Counted from the first letter of the stretch, positions 1-11,890 are shown. The stretch is DNA of 64,000 nt from Xiphydria camelus (GCA_963678675.1 OY783198.1:15100876-15164875), one strand, 5' to 3'. Translations and numbers: made by a program. Notes: generated from the sequence alone by a model not told the origin.

Positions 1-1390
1 CGTTTGTCCATCTCTAGGTACAGTCTCCGTACTCCTTTGCATCGTTTGTCCAACCCCTGATACCCCTCTACAAGAAGTTTTTTTTTCATACAAAGAAATT
101 CAAAATCGTATTTTCGGTGATATCACCTCGTCATCGTTTGTCCATCTCTAGATACAGTCTCCGTACTACTTTGCATCGTTTGTCCAACCCCTGAAACCCC
201 TCTAGAAGAAGTTTCTATTGTTATAAAAAAATTCAAAATCGTATTTTCGGTGATATCACCTCGGCATCGTTTGTCCATCACTAGGTACAGTCTCTGTACT
301 CCTTTGCGTCGTTTGTCCAACCCCTGAAACCCCTCTACAAGAAGTTTTTATTGTTATAAAAAAATTCAAAATCGTATTTTCGGTGATATCACCTCGGCAT
401 CATTTGTCAATCTCTAGATACAGTCTCCGTACTACTTTGCGTCATTTGTCCTACCCCTGAAACCCCTCTACAAGAAGTTGCTATTGTTATAAAAAAATTC
501 AAGATCGTATTTTCGGTGATATCACCTCGGCATCGTTTGTCCATCTCTAGATGCAGTCTCCGTACTACTTTGCGTCGTTTGTCCAACTCGTGAAACCCCT
601 CTACAAGAAGTTTTTTTTCATACAAAAAAATTCCAAATCGTATTTTCTGTGATATCACCTCGGCATCGTTTGTCCATCTCTAGATAAAGTCTCCGTACTA
701 CGATGGACAAACGATGCCGAGGTGATATCACCGAAAATACGATTTTTAATTTTTTGTATCAAAAAAAAATTCTTGTAGAGGGGTTTCACGGGTTGGACAA
801 ACGACGCAAAGGAGTACGGAGACTGTATCTAGAGATGGACAAACGATGCCGAGGTGATATCACCGAAAATACGATTTTGAATTTTTTTGTATGAAAAAAA
901 CTTCTTCTAGAGGGGTTTCAGGGGTTGGACAAACGACGCAAAGTAGTACGGAGACTGTATCTAGAGATGGACAAACGATGCCGAGGTGATATCACCGAAA
1001 ATACGATTTTGAATTTTTTTGTATGAAAAAAACTTCTACTAGAGGGGTTTCAGGGGTTGGACAAACGACGCAAAGTAGTACGGAGACTGTATCTAGAGAT
1101 GGACAAACGATGCCGAGGTGATATCACCGAAAATACGATTTTGAATTTTTTTGTATGAAAAAAAACTTCTTGTAGAGGGGTTTCAGGGGTTGAACAAACG
1201 ACGCAAAGTAGTATGGAGACTGCATCTAGAGATGGACAAACGATGCCGAGGTGATATCACCGAAAATACGATTTTGAATTTTTTTGTATGAAAAAAAACT
1301 TCTTGTAGAGGGGTTTCAGGGGTTGGACAAATGACGCAAAGGAGGACGGACACTGTATCTAGAGATGGACAAACGATGCCGAGGTGTAGT
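1..1390. repeat. 132-133 bp satellite array with a head-to-head inversion
   Basis: The anchor CATCGTTTGTCCATC recurs at about 132, 265, 398, 531 and 664, a strict 133 bp spacing. After about 702 the same unit runs in the opposite orientation (GATGGACAAACGATG at 702, 834, 966, 1098, 1231 and 1364). Units differ by a few substitutions and by the length of a central A/T run. The switch falls between 683 and 712, where the two orientations abut with no spacer. Both halves contain the palindrome GGTGATATCACC. The short reading frames here are by-products of the repeat, not genes. The array starts before base 1, so its left extent is unknown. Confidence 0.95.
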
Positions 1391-1460
1391 CGTATTCCTC
1401 ATATAATATCTATGGGAAAGCGGCGGCAGCAAAGTTGTTCCCCTAATAGTTTCTCCCCCT

Positions 1461-1745
1461 CCCCCCTATATCTCTGAAACGGTGAGTTGGACAAAAAAAC
1501 AAAGTGATGGTCAATCATGGACAAGCAAAGGACAAACGATCACGCATTTGAATTTTCGAAATTCCGCCATGGGAGTGCTAGCGTGAAGTTAGCACCCCGA
1601 CCTACCCCCCCCCCCCCCCCCCCCCTATATCTCCGAAACGGTAAGTTGGACAAAAAAACAAAGTGATGGTCAATCATGGACAAACAAAGGACAAACGATC
1701 ACGCATTTGGATTTTCGAAGTTCCGCCATGGGGGTGCTAACTTCA
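1461..1745. repeat. Two direct copies of a ~160 bp unit with a poly-C run
   Basis: CTATATCTCYGAAACGGT begins near 1466 and again near 1625. Each is followed by the same ~120 bases, ending near a CCGCCATGGG motif. A run of 21 C (1605-1625) precedes the second copy. Both copies contain GGACAAACGATC, which resembles the GGACAAACGATG core of the satellite just upstream, so the two repeats may share an origin (inference). Confidence 0.85.
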
Positions 1746-3384
1746 CACATGTCCGACAGCCCCAGCGTCATCGGCTATTCCACCACTCTCCTCTAATTAG
1801 CTAATCAGGGTGGATAGCGTCGCCCACGCTATCCCCTCCGTTGATCGAAAAGTTGCTACGTTCCGAACTATGTAAGACGAAGCCAGGAGGCTTCCGGCGT
1901 CTTCTCTTGCCTTCTCTTAATTATATCAGTCATCAACGCATCTTGTATCACTTGAATATATCCATATCAGTCTTATCGTGAGTGCAGTGTTCACTTTATT
2001 CGTTACCCGTTTCCGCACCTTTGAAGCAGAGTGGTTTAGCGCTCCACGGCCATGACCCGCCATCTACAGACGACTTGGACCGGCTCGGTATGCAACAGCA
2101 GTGAATTAATCCACTCCGATTGAAGCTGCCAGTAAGTATTATTATTACAGAATTTTACTGTAAATATTAAATGCTGTACTGTGCGATGTTATTAGAGTAT
2201 TTTTAGAGTATTTTGAGGTTACGAAATATTGCCATGACATATATACATATATATTATACAATTGATTTAATGAATAAAAAAGCACAAAACGGGTCTGCTA
2301 GTACTCGAGACACTGATGTTTAAACATCTAGTGAGCGAGATTTGATAGCTAAAATAAATCAGCTTATGATAGCAAAAAAAAAAGTAAATAAGTGAGTCGG
2401 AGTAGAGCCGATCGACGAGGAGTTACTCCAACTTACTTGCTGTACATGGCGAACACCACTTCCATACAAAATTGTTCTGCCAGATATTTTTATTTTAGAT
2501 TGAAAGTCCTGGAAAAGTCAGGATATTTTGTTTTGATATTTCGCTAGACACCATGGATGACTATAGATATACTGTACCGTGGAAAATTTAGAAGAGTAAA
2601 CCTAATATAATGCGGAAAGCCGAGTGTCGAAAGATAGTATAGACGAGAAAAGAGAAAACCCGATGTCATCGTAGGTACCTTTGCTTGAGGCGTTACCGAG
2701 TCCGAACTGCAGTACATAGTGCGTAGGAACTTACGAATCAAGGCTGCATAATCGGTCGGCACGAGCAAGCGTAGGCGTACGTGACTGAAATTCGAAGGTA
2801 GGCGGGTTACGATATACTTATTGGAGTTATCTTAGAACACGCGCATGAGTGTGGAAGGATTTCGGTGGAAGAAATCGCACTTGACGCGTCCGGCGGTATG
2901 GCTACATACATAGCTCGTGCCGCGTTTCGTAGACGGGGACGGGTTTCTAGCGAGCGTTATTTGTCGCAGGAACTTCGACGTAACGTGTATATAACCTTAC
3001 GGAGAAATCCAAATAGACTCCGCCACGGTCAGAGCCCTCGGCTCTGGTTTTTCCTATTCGGGCTCTTCGCTAACAATGTAAATAAGTCGGCGCGTGGGCT
3101 CGGATTTTCGATGATACTCCATCGTTACCTCTCTTCGAAGAAGAGTAACGCGCTCGTAGCTTTGACAATTTCTCGCACGCGACGGACTCGCGTTACATAC
3201 AGGGGCGTGGCGAGGGAACTGCCCGTAAGACATTAGAACTGGACAAGTTCAAAAAAGGCAAAGTGATGTGTGACAAAGAGGCTTTTCTGTATTCATCAGG
3301 GTTATTCAATGTTCTCGGTCGCACTCGAACGTCTTCTATGGGCAGGATCCTCGCCGTGTCTCTGTATATACAGAGAGAGAGGGT
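1746..3384. other. Non-coding stretch; possible LTR remnant at its start
   Basis: No convincing gene is seen. The part from about 1749 (TGTCCGACAGC) to about 2149 (ATTATTATTACA) has TGT...ACA ends and a promoter-like, CpG-bearing composition, which could be a solo LTR, but no partner copy or target duplication is visible here. A 123-codon open frame at 2865-3236 has Arg-rich, low-complexity translation and no recognisable motif, so I do not call it a gene. The rest shows nothing recognisable. Confidence 0.4.
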
Positions 3385-5432
3385 CCGGACTTGGATCTGC
3401 AACACAGCAAATATAACGTATACAATTTTGTGGAAATATAGACAATGAGTGTCATCGTTGATTGGTCGTGGTGGGTAGGAGAGATTAAGCAGGATTAGCA
3501 ACTACCAGTGATGAAACTCTTCAATCAGGTAGGTGCGCCTGACTTGATGGAACCTTAGATGGTCACCGTGGGTGAAATTCACCCAGATAATTTTTCAAAC
3601 TCTTCGTAGAGTCCGTTAATTTTGAAAATGAGTCTTGAGGCGCCATTTACCGTTAGTTGATGTTACCAGCTAAGAGTTTAGGCGGTTGGCGTGGCTTGGG
3701 AAGCATTAGTTTGCGTCTAGCATTTGTCCAAAGTAGACGTGTTAAAATCGCTGGGTGAAATTCACCCAGTGTGACTTACGTGCATTTTGGAGCACAACAT
3801 TTTCAGTTTTATTTGCGGTTAAAAATACTTCAATAAAGTGTTTTTAATGTAAGTATTTTATTATAAGTGGTTTTAATTTTTTAGCACAGTGCTTATGTAA
3901 TATTTTTGTAGATGGCATATAATCTACGATCGCGTCACCAACGTGGTATTCTGAAAACGTTGTCAAATTTGCAAAAAAGGTGCTGACAAAAAAACTGCGT
4001 GAGTTTGTCCATCTTGTCAACGCACTATGTGCGACAAACATAGGGCGTACATATGCGTTGAGTGTGCGGGTAACGAATAAACGTTTTCTTAACATTTTTG
4101 TATTTTTATATATATATTTGCTTATATATTCAACTAATTTGTAATAATAAAAAGTATGTTTAATTATATTTTTGCGTTATATATTTTATAATTCATTATT
4201 TATTTCAATTATATTCGCGAAAATAAAAGGTCTCTTTTTTCGACACTTCTTATACGTTCAATCTTCAAAATAAATATACTTTTTGAAACAACGTGTATTG
4301 CAATAATTTTTTTATTAAAATATATTGGGTTGGCAACTAAGTAATTGCCGATTTTCTCAATAGGTTGTCTTAGCACATTCTTTTGCTTTGTCAACGTGTT
4401 CAAAGCACGTAACTTATATTATTTTCTTATTGTTTGGACTTCCACCTTTAATTTAGTAAAAAAAATTGTATCGATTAGTTATTTAGTTTCGTTTTTATCC
4501 CAATTTAAAAATGGAGAACAAGACGCGCATTTCAGACATATTTTATTGTATTATTTCTGAAAAGGTAAGAACGCATGGCAAACACACAAGAAGTTATGTA
4601 CCGTATACGGGAATGAAGCCTTGAAAGAAAGGCAGTGTCAAAATTGGTTTGTCAAATTTCGTTCTGGTGATTTTTCACTTTTTTAAATTAAGATAAAAAC
4701 GAAACTAAATAACTAATCGATACAATTTTTTTACTAAATTAAAGGTGGAAGTCCATACAACAAGAAGCAATATAGGTTAGGTGCTTTGAACACATTGACA
4801 AAACAAAAGAATGTGTTAAGACCAAAAAATTAAGAAAATCGGCAATTACTTAGTTGCCAACCCAATAGTATATCGAGAATACATTTTCATAGTTCTTATG
4901 CATCAAATAAGGTCTGTAAAGATATATAATTTTTTCCGTAAAGAACACGTTTTTTTCGCTAGTTCAACTTTGATGGTATGTTACAATATTTTAATGGACA
5001 ATTTTGGTGGCCAAAACTATTATGCCTTTTTTTTAAAAACCTTCAAGAATACCTACATATTTTTTTTAGATTTTTAGAACTCAATATTACTGCAGGATCT
5101 TAGTTTTTTGGAGCTTGGGTGAAATTCACCTAAATATACCTGTGACCTATGTGATATTCTACTGAAGTGTGACCATCTAGGGTTAACCAGATTTCACTCT
5201 GGTTCTGGTTAAAATCAGATATATCTACCTCAGTTTAAGAGTTTTATCACTGACACAGATGCCCCGTCCTGCTTAATCTCCCTTTACCCACCACGACCAA
5301 TCAACGATAACGTTTATTGTCCATACTTCCAAAAATCGTATATACTATATTTGGTATGTTGCACCTCCAGTTCCGGACCTTTTACTCCCGGTGATAGGGA
5401 TTCTGTCGCTAGTGACTTTTTAAAATGTCATT
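3385..5432. mobile_element. Fold-back element with long imperfect TIRs, hosting a mariner remnant
   Basis: Bases 3385-3600 and 5100-5395 are imperfect inverted copies. For example GATTGGTCGTGGTGGGTA at about 3460 pairs with TACCCACCACGACCAATC at about 5285, and GGTCCGGA pairs with TCCGGACC at the outer ends. No transposase is present. Both arms and the interior carry the near-palindrome GGGTGAAATTCACCC (about 3569, 3753, 5113). The right end continues to about 5432 with a motif (GACTTTTTAA preceded by ATTCTGTCGC) that also ends the element at 7230-9586, so the two may be relatives. A mariner remnant sits inside at 4325-4865. The left outer boundary is uncertain. Confidence 0.65.
4325..4865 (+). 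mobile_element. Internally deleted mariner (cecropia-like ends)
   Basis: TTGGGTTGGCAACTAAGTAA at the left end is matched by TTACTTAGTTGCCAACCCAA at the right, and both are flanked by TA, the target of this superfamily. These ends are characteristic of insect mariner elements. The inverted arms extend about 190 bp. Between them a decayed N-terminal transposase reading remains: a start near 4511 (MENKTRISD) and then, in another frame near 4610-4680, residues equivalent to KERQCQNWFVKFRSGDF, which match the helix-turn-helix end of mariner transposases. The catalytic D,D34D region is deleted, so the copy is non-autonomous. Confidence 0.9.
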
Positions 5433-5758
5433 TTTAAGTGTACTAACCAGTGTTCAATTAATTCTCATGCTGTCATTAATCAGAGCTAACGCCGCCGTAG
5501 GAGTCACCCATAAACCACGTGATGCAGTTTTTAGCCATTTTTGACTCCTCTCTCCCCCAGATGACGCTTGGTGACGATAGCCGGAATCCCTTCCCTCCCC
5601 CCGAGTTTTCACGTGACGCTCATACTTAGTGTAAATACGAGTAACTTGAAATAGTATGCATTCATTAAACATACGTTCATTTGGGGTATTACGGTTTGTG
5701 ACAAACTTTAAAAATATAAAATAAAATGGAAATCCTCTTGAGTCATTTTCTTTATTAT
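5433..5758. other. Non-coding spacer
   Basis: No repeat partner, RNA gene or plausible protein is recognised between the two flanking TIR elements. Confidence 0.5.
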
Positions 5759-6289
5759 TAATGAGGTTGGCTGGGCAAAACTGAAGCAGATGGCGCCACC
5801 GAGCCAAACACCCGCGGGCAAATTAAAACGGTTATAATATATTATTAATGCTGCACTGTTGTAGATTTGACTGTATCTGATGCGACTCGTAAAAAAATTA
5901 TGAAAGTGAAACAGTTAAAGGAATTCAGCGGATCTCCAGCTGAGGCGGCAGATCCTCTTCGCGCGGGAGAAGGACCTGTTTCCGTCGTCTGGTGGTGGCG
6001 ACACCGTCGCTCGTCGTGGGTCGGCCGCTATCGCTGGTGGGAAGCGACTGCGGAGGCTCCACAGCCACCGTTTTATATTAAATTTTTTATTTCAATTCAC
6101 TTCACTACATACAGATTCATAAATTAAGGTTATATATTCGTTTTTGACTCCTGCAATGCCTACTATACTTTATAAAGTAAGCATTGACTCTTGCCATATT
6201 GATATATTTCAAATCAGGCGGTAAATAAGGGTGTTTGGCTCGGTGGCGCCTAAGTTTACTTCCTCGACCACCAGCCAACCTCATTAGAT
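5759..6289. mobile_element. TIR element (~530 bp, non-autonomous)
   Basis: AATGAGGTTGGCTGG at about 5760 is matched by CCAGCCAACCTCATT at about 6272. An inner pair, GGCGCCACCGAGCCAAACAC at about 5793 and GTGTTTGGCTCGGTGGCGCC at about 6230, extends the inverted arms. The ends are flanked by TA. No transposase is encoded. The interior includes a GC-rich stretch at about 5930-6075 with an open frame lacking known motifs. Confidence 0.8.
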
Positions 6290-7229
6290 CACAGTTAAAC
6301 TAAATCTGGTATTTAAACATAAAACAAACGTTGTTAAACTTCAGAATTTTTCGCTCGAGTTTGCAGAAAAATTAAAAAGCTAAATTATTTCAATTTTTAA
6401 CATTCCTTATTTGTCTTACAACTCTTTAGTAATATAAGTGATTCAGAATCTTAAGTCAAAAGTACATTGGTATAACGTGAAAAGAGGAGAAACAGAAGGG
6501 CAGAGTGTACTGAATTAGTCTTCGAAAAATTACCTAAGACACATGACGCAGTCGTTGACCCTTAAGGTATTACTTCCCTAGTAATCGGACTCAAAAGTTG
6601 ACGCGTTCGGGGATGTATCGACCATTGAGTTCCCCCTATACTTCAAAGCGAACTTTTTGTCCATGCCTGTACATCTTGGGCGTCTACGCGCACATGTATT
6701 CCGTGAACGGATAGACTCGTACACAAGTGTAGGTTGGCGCGTAGAGATGTGGCAGGGTTGCTTGGGGCATCAGTAATGTAGTCCATACAGTGAAAATTCA
6801 AAATTTTTCTGATAGCCCTATCTCCGTTTCCCGATGGTCAAAAATTTCCATTTTTTAAAAATATTAAACACATAACACATATTCCTTTATATTGTCACGA
6901 TTTTTGAAAAAAAATTGTAAGAGTCGTTTCACCGTAAAAATTGAAAATTTAACGCAGTGTCCCATTATGTACGTGTTAGATATGGAGACAAGCTGCAAAA
7001 TAAGCAATATTCAAATTCGATTATCTTCCAATCTAGATGGTCGATTTTATTCCGAATGGACTTGTTTTGTAGATAAAAATCTAAACAATACACTGAAAAA
7101 GTTTGAAAAAGATGGTAAGAAAAGTACATTTAGGGAAGTAATACCTTAAAGTGCGACACGTGGTTTATGGATGGCCCATAATGAGAGCATGAGAATTAAT
7201 TATTCATTAGCTAGTGTGTTTAAAAATGA
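6290..7229. other. Non-coding stretch
   Basis: AT-rich sequence without a recognisable gene, tRNA or paired repeat. A short open frame at 6892-7149 shows no family motif. Confidence 0.4.
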
Positions 7230-9586
7230 TATTTTAAAAAGTCACCAGCGACAGAATCCGTGAGGCCTGGAGTAGGTGTACCGTTAGAAATTTCTGTTGT
7301 GAATTAACAAATGTATTGGAAACTTTTAACCAACACAAAAGTGTGGTAAAATTACTGAAAATTCTGCTACGAAGATACACATTCCATGGGGAATGTATAG
7401 GAAAACCGCGATCAATATTGTAGATTCACAATAAAATATCGTAGTCATAATACGTATCGTAAATTTTGTTCTCACTAATTTTTTTATTGTAGATTTAAAA
7501 AATTGGGACACAATTATTTACCCCATATTTTTTAATTTTTCATTTTCGGCTTTATTTAAGCCGCAAAACGATATTTAAAAGTGCAGTATACGTCACAGAG
7601 AGTATTGTATATCTATCTCTCTCGCAATCGTTGCTTGGCATAAGTGCATTTCTCATGGCTTTCCAATGACGTAATAATGCAATAAAGAGAAACACATTTA
7701 TAATTTTGCGAGTAATTATCTTTTTTGGATATTTTCCTTTTTGTTTGACATTGAATATGTATAAAGACTACAAATTGATTTAAAAAATATGAATATTTTT
7801 TATGCGATAATCGAATTCACGATTTTTTTTTTCATTTTCACGATTCGTTTTGTAAATTTAACTTACCTACTTTTGTACTGCAGTCATATTGTGAATTTAC
7901 AAAACATTTTAACTGTGTAGTAGTTGCGTTCGGAGAGATTTCGAGACGAAAATTTTACGACTAATTTTTCACGCACCGCGCGAGAACCTTCGTGGTATAG
8001 TCCAGGACATTTAGTAATCATCTTCTAAAAATCGAGCTCACCGAAATTTTTTTTTTAAACTGCTTATTATGATGTACCAATATATGCCTGAAAGTTAGGC
8101 CAACGACGCACTGGAGCTTCGTGACATATAAGAGGTCAAAGGTCGCGGATTTTGTTATCTCGCTTCCTATCGCTGCAACGTGAAAAATACCTATTACAAA
8201 AGTTGAAGATCTCAATTTTTAATACCTAAAAAAAATATTTGACGTAAATACGCCTAACCGTTCTCGAGATATGTAGCTGAATATGTGGAAAAATTAAAAA
8301 ATAGCTACATTCGGGTATGCAACATGTATCGCCGCATTCTTCTCTCTTCCTACTACTCAAACGGCAATTACACCTATATAATTATGTTTTTATGAATAAA
8401 CGCCCTTTCTAAAAAGTCTAGTTTGGTTTTCGTACGCCTACCTGTTCTCGAGATATGAGACACGAAAGATAAGTTTTTGTCAAAAAATACTACATCTGTT
8501 TTAACACATCACCTTTGAAGTAGAATGCGCGGCGCGTTTTTTTTTTATATGATTTCCCTAGTAGGTTTTTTTTCCTTTTCCCGTCTTACTCATGCTGTTA
8601 GATCATGAAATTATCTAACTAAATGGCCCCATACACTTTTCAGATACACCTTACCGTTTTCGAGATACGATGCTGCGAAGTTTGTGGAAGCATTCATTTC
8701 CACATCACCTTTGAGGTAGAATGCGCGGAGCGTTTTTTTAATATGGTATCCCTAGTAGGTTTTTTTCCCCTTTTCCCGTCTTACTCGGCCTATAACTCGG
8801 TTGAGACTGAATATAGTCAAATAAAAACCCGAAATTATTCTTGAAACAATTGAGTAACGGTCGGCGAGACCGTTCCGGGAAATAGGGACCTGAGAATTTG
8901 GCTATTTTTGCATTTTTCCACATATTCAGCTACATATCTCGAGAACAGTTAGGCGTATTTACGTCAAATATTTTTTATTAAGTATTAAAAATTGAGATCT
9001 TCAACTTTTGTAATAGGTATTTTTCACGTTGGAGCGATAGGAAGCAAGATAACAAAATTCGCGACCTTTGACCTCTTATATGTCACGAAGCTCCAGTGCG
9101 TCGGTGGCGTAACTTTCAGGCATATATTGGTACATCATAATAAGCAGTTTAAAAAAAAATTTCGGTGAGCTCGATTTTTGGAAGATTGCATGATTTTCAA
9201 GCTAAATGGTCTGGACTAGTAGGGATAGTCGAGGATCGCGAGTAATCCCCTGTTCTTTATGTCGACTCCTTATATTTAGTTTTCAATTCGAAGCCCACGT
9301 GGGCGTCGCGGCTCCGGCATTTGGCGTTTCCGAGGTAACGATTTCCCGCGTGACGTCACAAATGTCGTGCACGTGGTCGCGATCCTCGTATGCACGTACA
9401 CACGCGTTTAGGTGTCGCGCGAAACGCGTAGGCGCGGAGGTATAGAGCGAGCGTGCGCGCGCTCTTTTATGTACTCCGGTGCGGATGCCTCCGTACGCAT
9501 GACCTCGCGTATAACGATGACGCACGCGCGCGAGCTTGCACTTTACTCCCGGCATCACGGATTCTGTTGCCGGTGACTTTTTAAGG
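7230..9586. mobile_element. TIR element, ~2.35 kb, containing another element
   Basis: TTAAAAAGTCACCAGCGACA at 7230 is matched in inverted form near 9567-9586 (TGTTGCCGGTGACTTTTTAA), and the similarity continues about 45 bp inward (AGAATCCGTGA paired with TCACGGATTCT). The same end motif occurs near 5385-5430. No transposase reading is recognised. An independent fold-back element (7998-9218) lies inside. Bases 9290-9540 are CpG-rich with alternating CG/CA steps and no recognisable gene. Confidence 0.65.
7998..9218. mobile_element. Fold-back element with ~290 bp inverted arms
   Basis: The left arm (7998 to ~8295) and right arm (~8915-9218) are near-identical inverted copies: TAGTCCAGGACATTTAG at the left end pairs with CTAAATGGTCTGGACTA at the right. 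The centre holds a direct duplication of about 85 bp (8507-8592 and 8702-8788) sharing TAGAATGCGCGG and CCCTAGTAGG. No protein is encoded. It lies within the 7230-9586 element. Confidence 0.85.
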
Positions 9587-10348
9587 TACTATAGTTACTC
9601 TCCAAAGTGATCGTTGAGTGTATCCGTAAAAAAAATATTTAAAAATTCATCAAAAAACTATTATTTATAATTGAACATTCTTTTTGTGAATTATAACATT
9701 CATGACCATAAGAATTAGTTGATTATTTTAATTATTTTTCACTTATTATTCAAATAATGTGCCTCCGTGAACTAGCGTCTTTTCATGTGTGGCAACGCTG
9801 TGTAAATTTCGAAATATTTTCCTCTCAATAACATGAGCGACATAACCTAAATATACTCTCACCATGGCCAGTCAGTCACGATATAAGAGAAAATTTTAGA
9901 GAGAAAGAAAGACTGAGTGGCGTGAAAATGTCATTGTAGCGAATAAAAATCGTAAAATTGCACCTGAAACGTTAAATGAAACTACTCCACTGACGCGACA
10001 TTGCCACATCTACTCGACACGCCATTTCCAAACACCGAGAAGCAAAAATTATTTACAACTAAAGTATCAAATGGTCAATAATTTTCATCGATGGTTGTAG
10101 ATTTTTGTTTTTCCCCCCGTTTTTGGTACTTTTTTAATATTTTGATCTTGGATCTTACAAAAAAACCCCAAAATGTGATTTGCTCATAAGACTAGGTTAT
10201 TTCCTAATTGGTAATTAATTTTTATCAAACATACTAAACGATCAATCTATCACAAATTGCACCAGGAGGTTTCCATTGATATTAACTTGCATAAAAAAAT
10301 TATTTCATATTTGAATCTTGGAAATCGATTCATGACCATACTACTCTT
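9587..10348. other. Non-coding stretch
   Basis: AT-rich; no recognisable gene or RNA. The frames around 9865-10100 are interrupted and show no motif. Confidence 0.4.
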
Positions 10349-10929
10349 TAAGAGGCCGACACACCCCGTCTGGAAATGTAAAGCTATATTTTCAACATGG
10401 TGTGCATAAGAACCTTTTGCATTTTCGCCACCACACTTAAAAAACATAAATCTAGAGCCCTATAGAAAAAAAAAAAAATAAATAATAAATTTCTGATTTT
10501 GCCGATTGATTACAACAAACAAATTTATTTATTTTTCTATAGGGCCCTAGATTTATGTTTTTTAAGTGTGGTGGCGAAAATACGAAAGGTTCTTATGCAC
10601 CATCTTGGAAATATTACTTTACAGCCGCGACAAAAATGCCCGAAAATTGTCGCTGCTGTAAAGTAATATTTCCAAGATGGTGCATAAGAACCTTTCGTAT
10701 TTTCGCCACCACACTTAAAAAATATAAATCTAGGGCCCTATAGAAAAAAAAATAAATTTTTTTGTTGTAATCAATCGGCAAAATCAGAAATTTATTATTT
10801 ATTTATTTTTTTTTCTATAGGGCTCTAGATTTATGTTTTTTAAGTGTGGTGGCGAAAATGCAAAAGGTTCTTATGCACCATGTTGAAAATATAGCTTTAC
10901 ATTTCCAGACGGGGTGTGTCGGCCTCTTA
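10349..10929. repeat. 581 bp palindrome made of nested inverted repeats
   Basis: TAAGAGGCCGACACACCCC at 10349 is mirrored by GGGGTGTGTCGGCCTCTTA ending at 10929, and the arms match nearly throughout around a centre at about 10639. Each arm is itself an inverted pair: CGCCACCACACTTAAAAAA followed by its complement TTTTTTAAGTGTGGTGGCG, with a TAGGGCCCTA palindrome between. Thus four copies of one ~70 bp segment alternate in orientation. Open frames here are mirror artefacts. It is probably a MITE that inserted into, or duplicated with, its own inverse. Confidence 0.9.
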
Positions 10930-10933
10930 AATA

Positions 10934-11058
10934 GATATTTTCGTTATAAGAGCGTGATGCGCCGTTTCTAACGAGCGTAAAGTTTTCCGCACGAGCGAAG
11001 CGAGTGCGGCAACCACACGGGTTAAAACGACGCGAAACGCCCTTATAACGAATTCTAT
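10934..11058. mobile_element. Short GC-rich TIR element (~120 bp)
   Basis: TTCGTTATAAGAGCGT near 10937 pairs with ACGCCCTTATAACGAA near 11036. Between them lies a GC-rich core with GCACGAGCGAAGCGAGTGC, an internal palindrome. There is no coding potential. Confidence 0.75.
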
Positions 11059-11069
11059 TTTTGGTCACT

Positions 11070-11311
11070 AATTCTAGGATGCTCGGGAAAAAGAGTACAA
11101 GTCAAAAAATGGTATTGCTCAGAAAACACCTTTATTTGTTTATATTGAAACAAAAACTGTTGAAAATATATATAAAATGAAAATAACACTTCTCATAAGA
11201 ACCGTTAAATGCATATAGCACACAAATATCTCTAGGAAAGTAGAAAAAAGCGACTTATCTCATATTGACCATTTTTTGACTTATACTCTTTTTCCCGGGC
11301 ACCCTAGAATT
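11070..11311. mobile_element. MITE with ~44 bp TIRs
   Basis: AATTCTAGGATGCTCGGGAA at 11070 is matched by the inverted TTCCCGGGCACCCTAGAATT ending at 11311. The pairing continues through GAGTACAAGTCAAAAAATGG and its complement. No transposase. Confidence 0.85.
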
Positions 11312-11339
11312 GTAAGTGTCAAATACGAGGTTGACGGGG

Positions 11340-11890
11340 TTGAGGACGCCCGTGAAACCGAGTTTTACGCACTGATAAAGGGTGTTAGGTAGGTGTCCGC
11401 CTCCGATTTTGATCTCTTTGTAATATGTTGTAGTCCACTAAAAACTAAGAGACACGTATTTTTTCTTATCGGCCCATAAAGGGTTTTAAGGGGTGAAACC
11501 GACCCCCAACGTCTGGACCAACATCGGGTGGTTCTGCAGTTTCAGGTAGAAACACTGAACCTACGGGAACGAGATTCATGGCAAATTATTCATTATAACG
11601 AGTAATGAAAATACACGTTAACCTGCCCATTGGGATGAAAGGGAAGGGGGTGAACTACCCCTTCAAAACCAATTTTCTTCTCGTGATACGAAAATTGTAA
11701 TTTCTATTTTGATCGGATCATTTGCATTTTGTAGAGGCTACAAAATTAAGGAACACGTGTTTTTGCATTTCAACGAAATCCCGCTCTAAAGCGATTATAC
11801 TTACCCCCTGATTCTGAACTCGATTATCGTGCTACTATAACTATAACTTTTTCTTTCCAGTGTTGCATTAGTACTTAAATAATCGAATTT
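11340..11890. repeat. Dispersed ~500 bp repeat (inverse copy at 31337-31850)
   Basis: From about 11378 (GGGTGTTAGGTAGGTGTCCG) to about 11880 the sequence reappears, reverse-complemented, at 31337-31829 with scattered substitutions only. Shared landmarks include AAGCGATTAC/GTAATCGCTT, GTTAACGTGTATTTTCATTA and its inverse relations. It encodes nothing recognisable. The two copies lie about 20 kb apart, in opposite orientation. Confidence 0.85.

Noticed and set aside
123..894. Open frames across the satellite, some with repeated MDKRCRGDITENTILNFF-like peptides
   Set aside because: The peptide repeats simply follow the 133 bp period, and similar frames appear on both strands on either side of the inversion.
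1..1390. CRISPR array
   Set aside because: Units are fully repeated at 133 bp without variable spacers, and the context is eukaryotic.
2865..3236. 123-codon open frame
   Set aside because: Arg-rich translation without motif, no homologous neighbours, and overlapped by another open frame on the minus strand.
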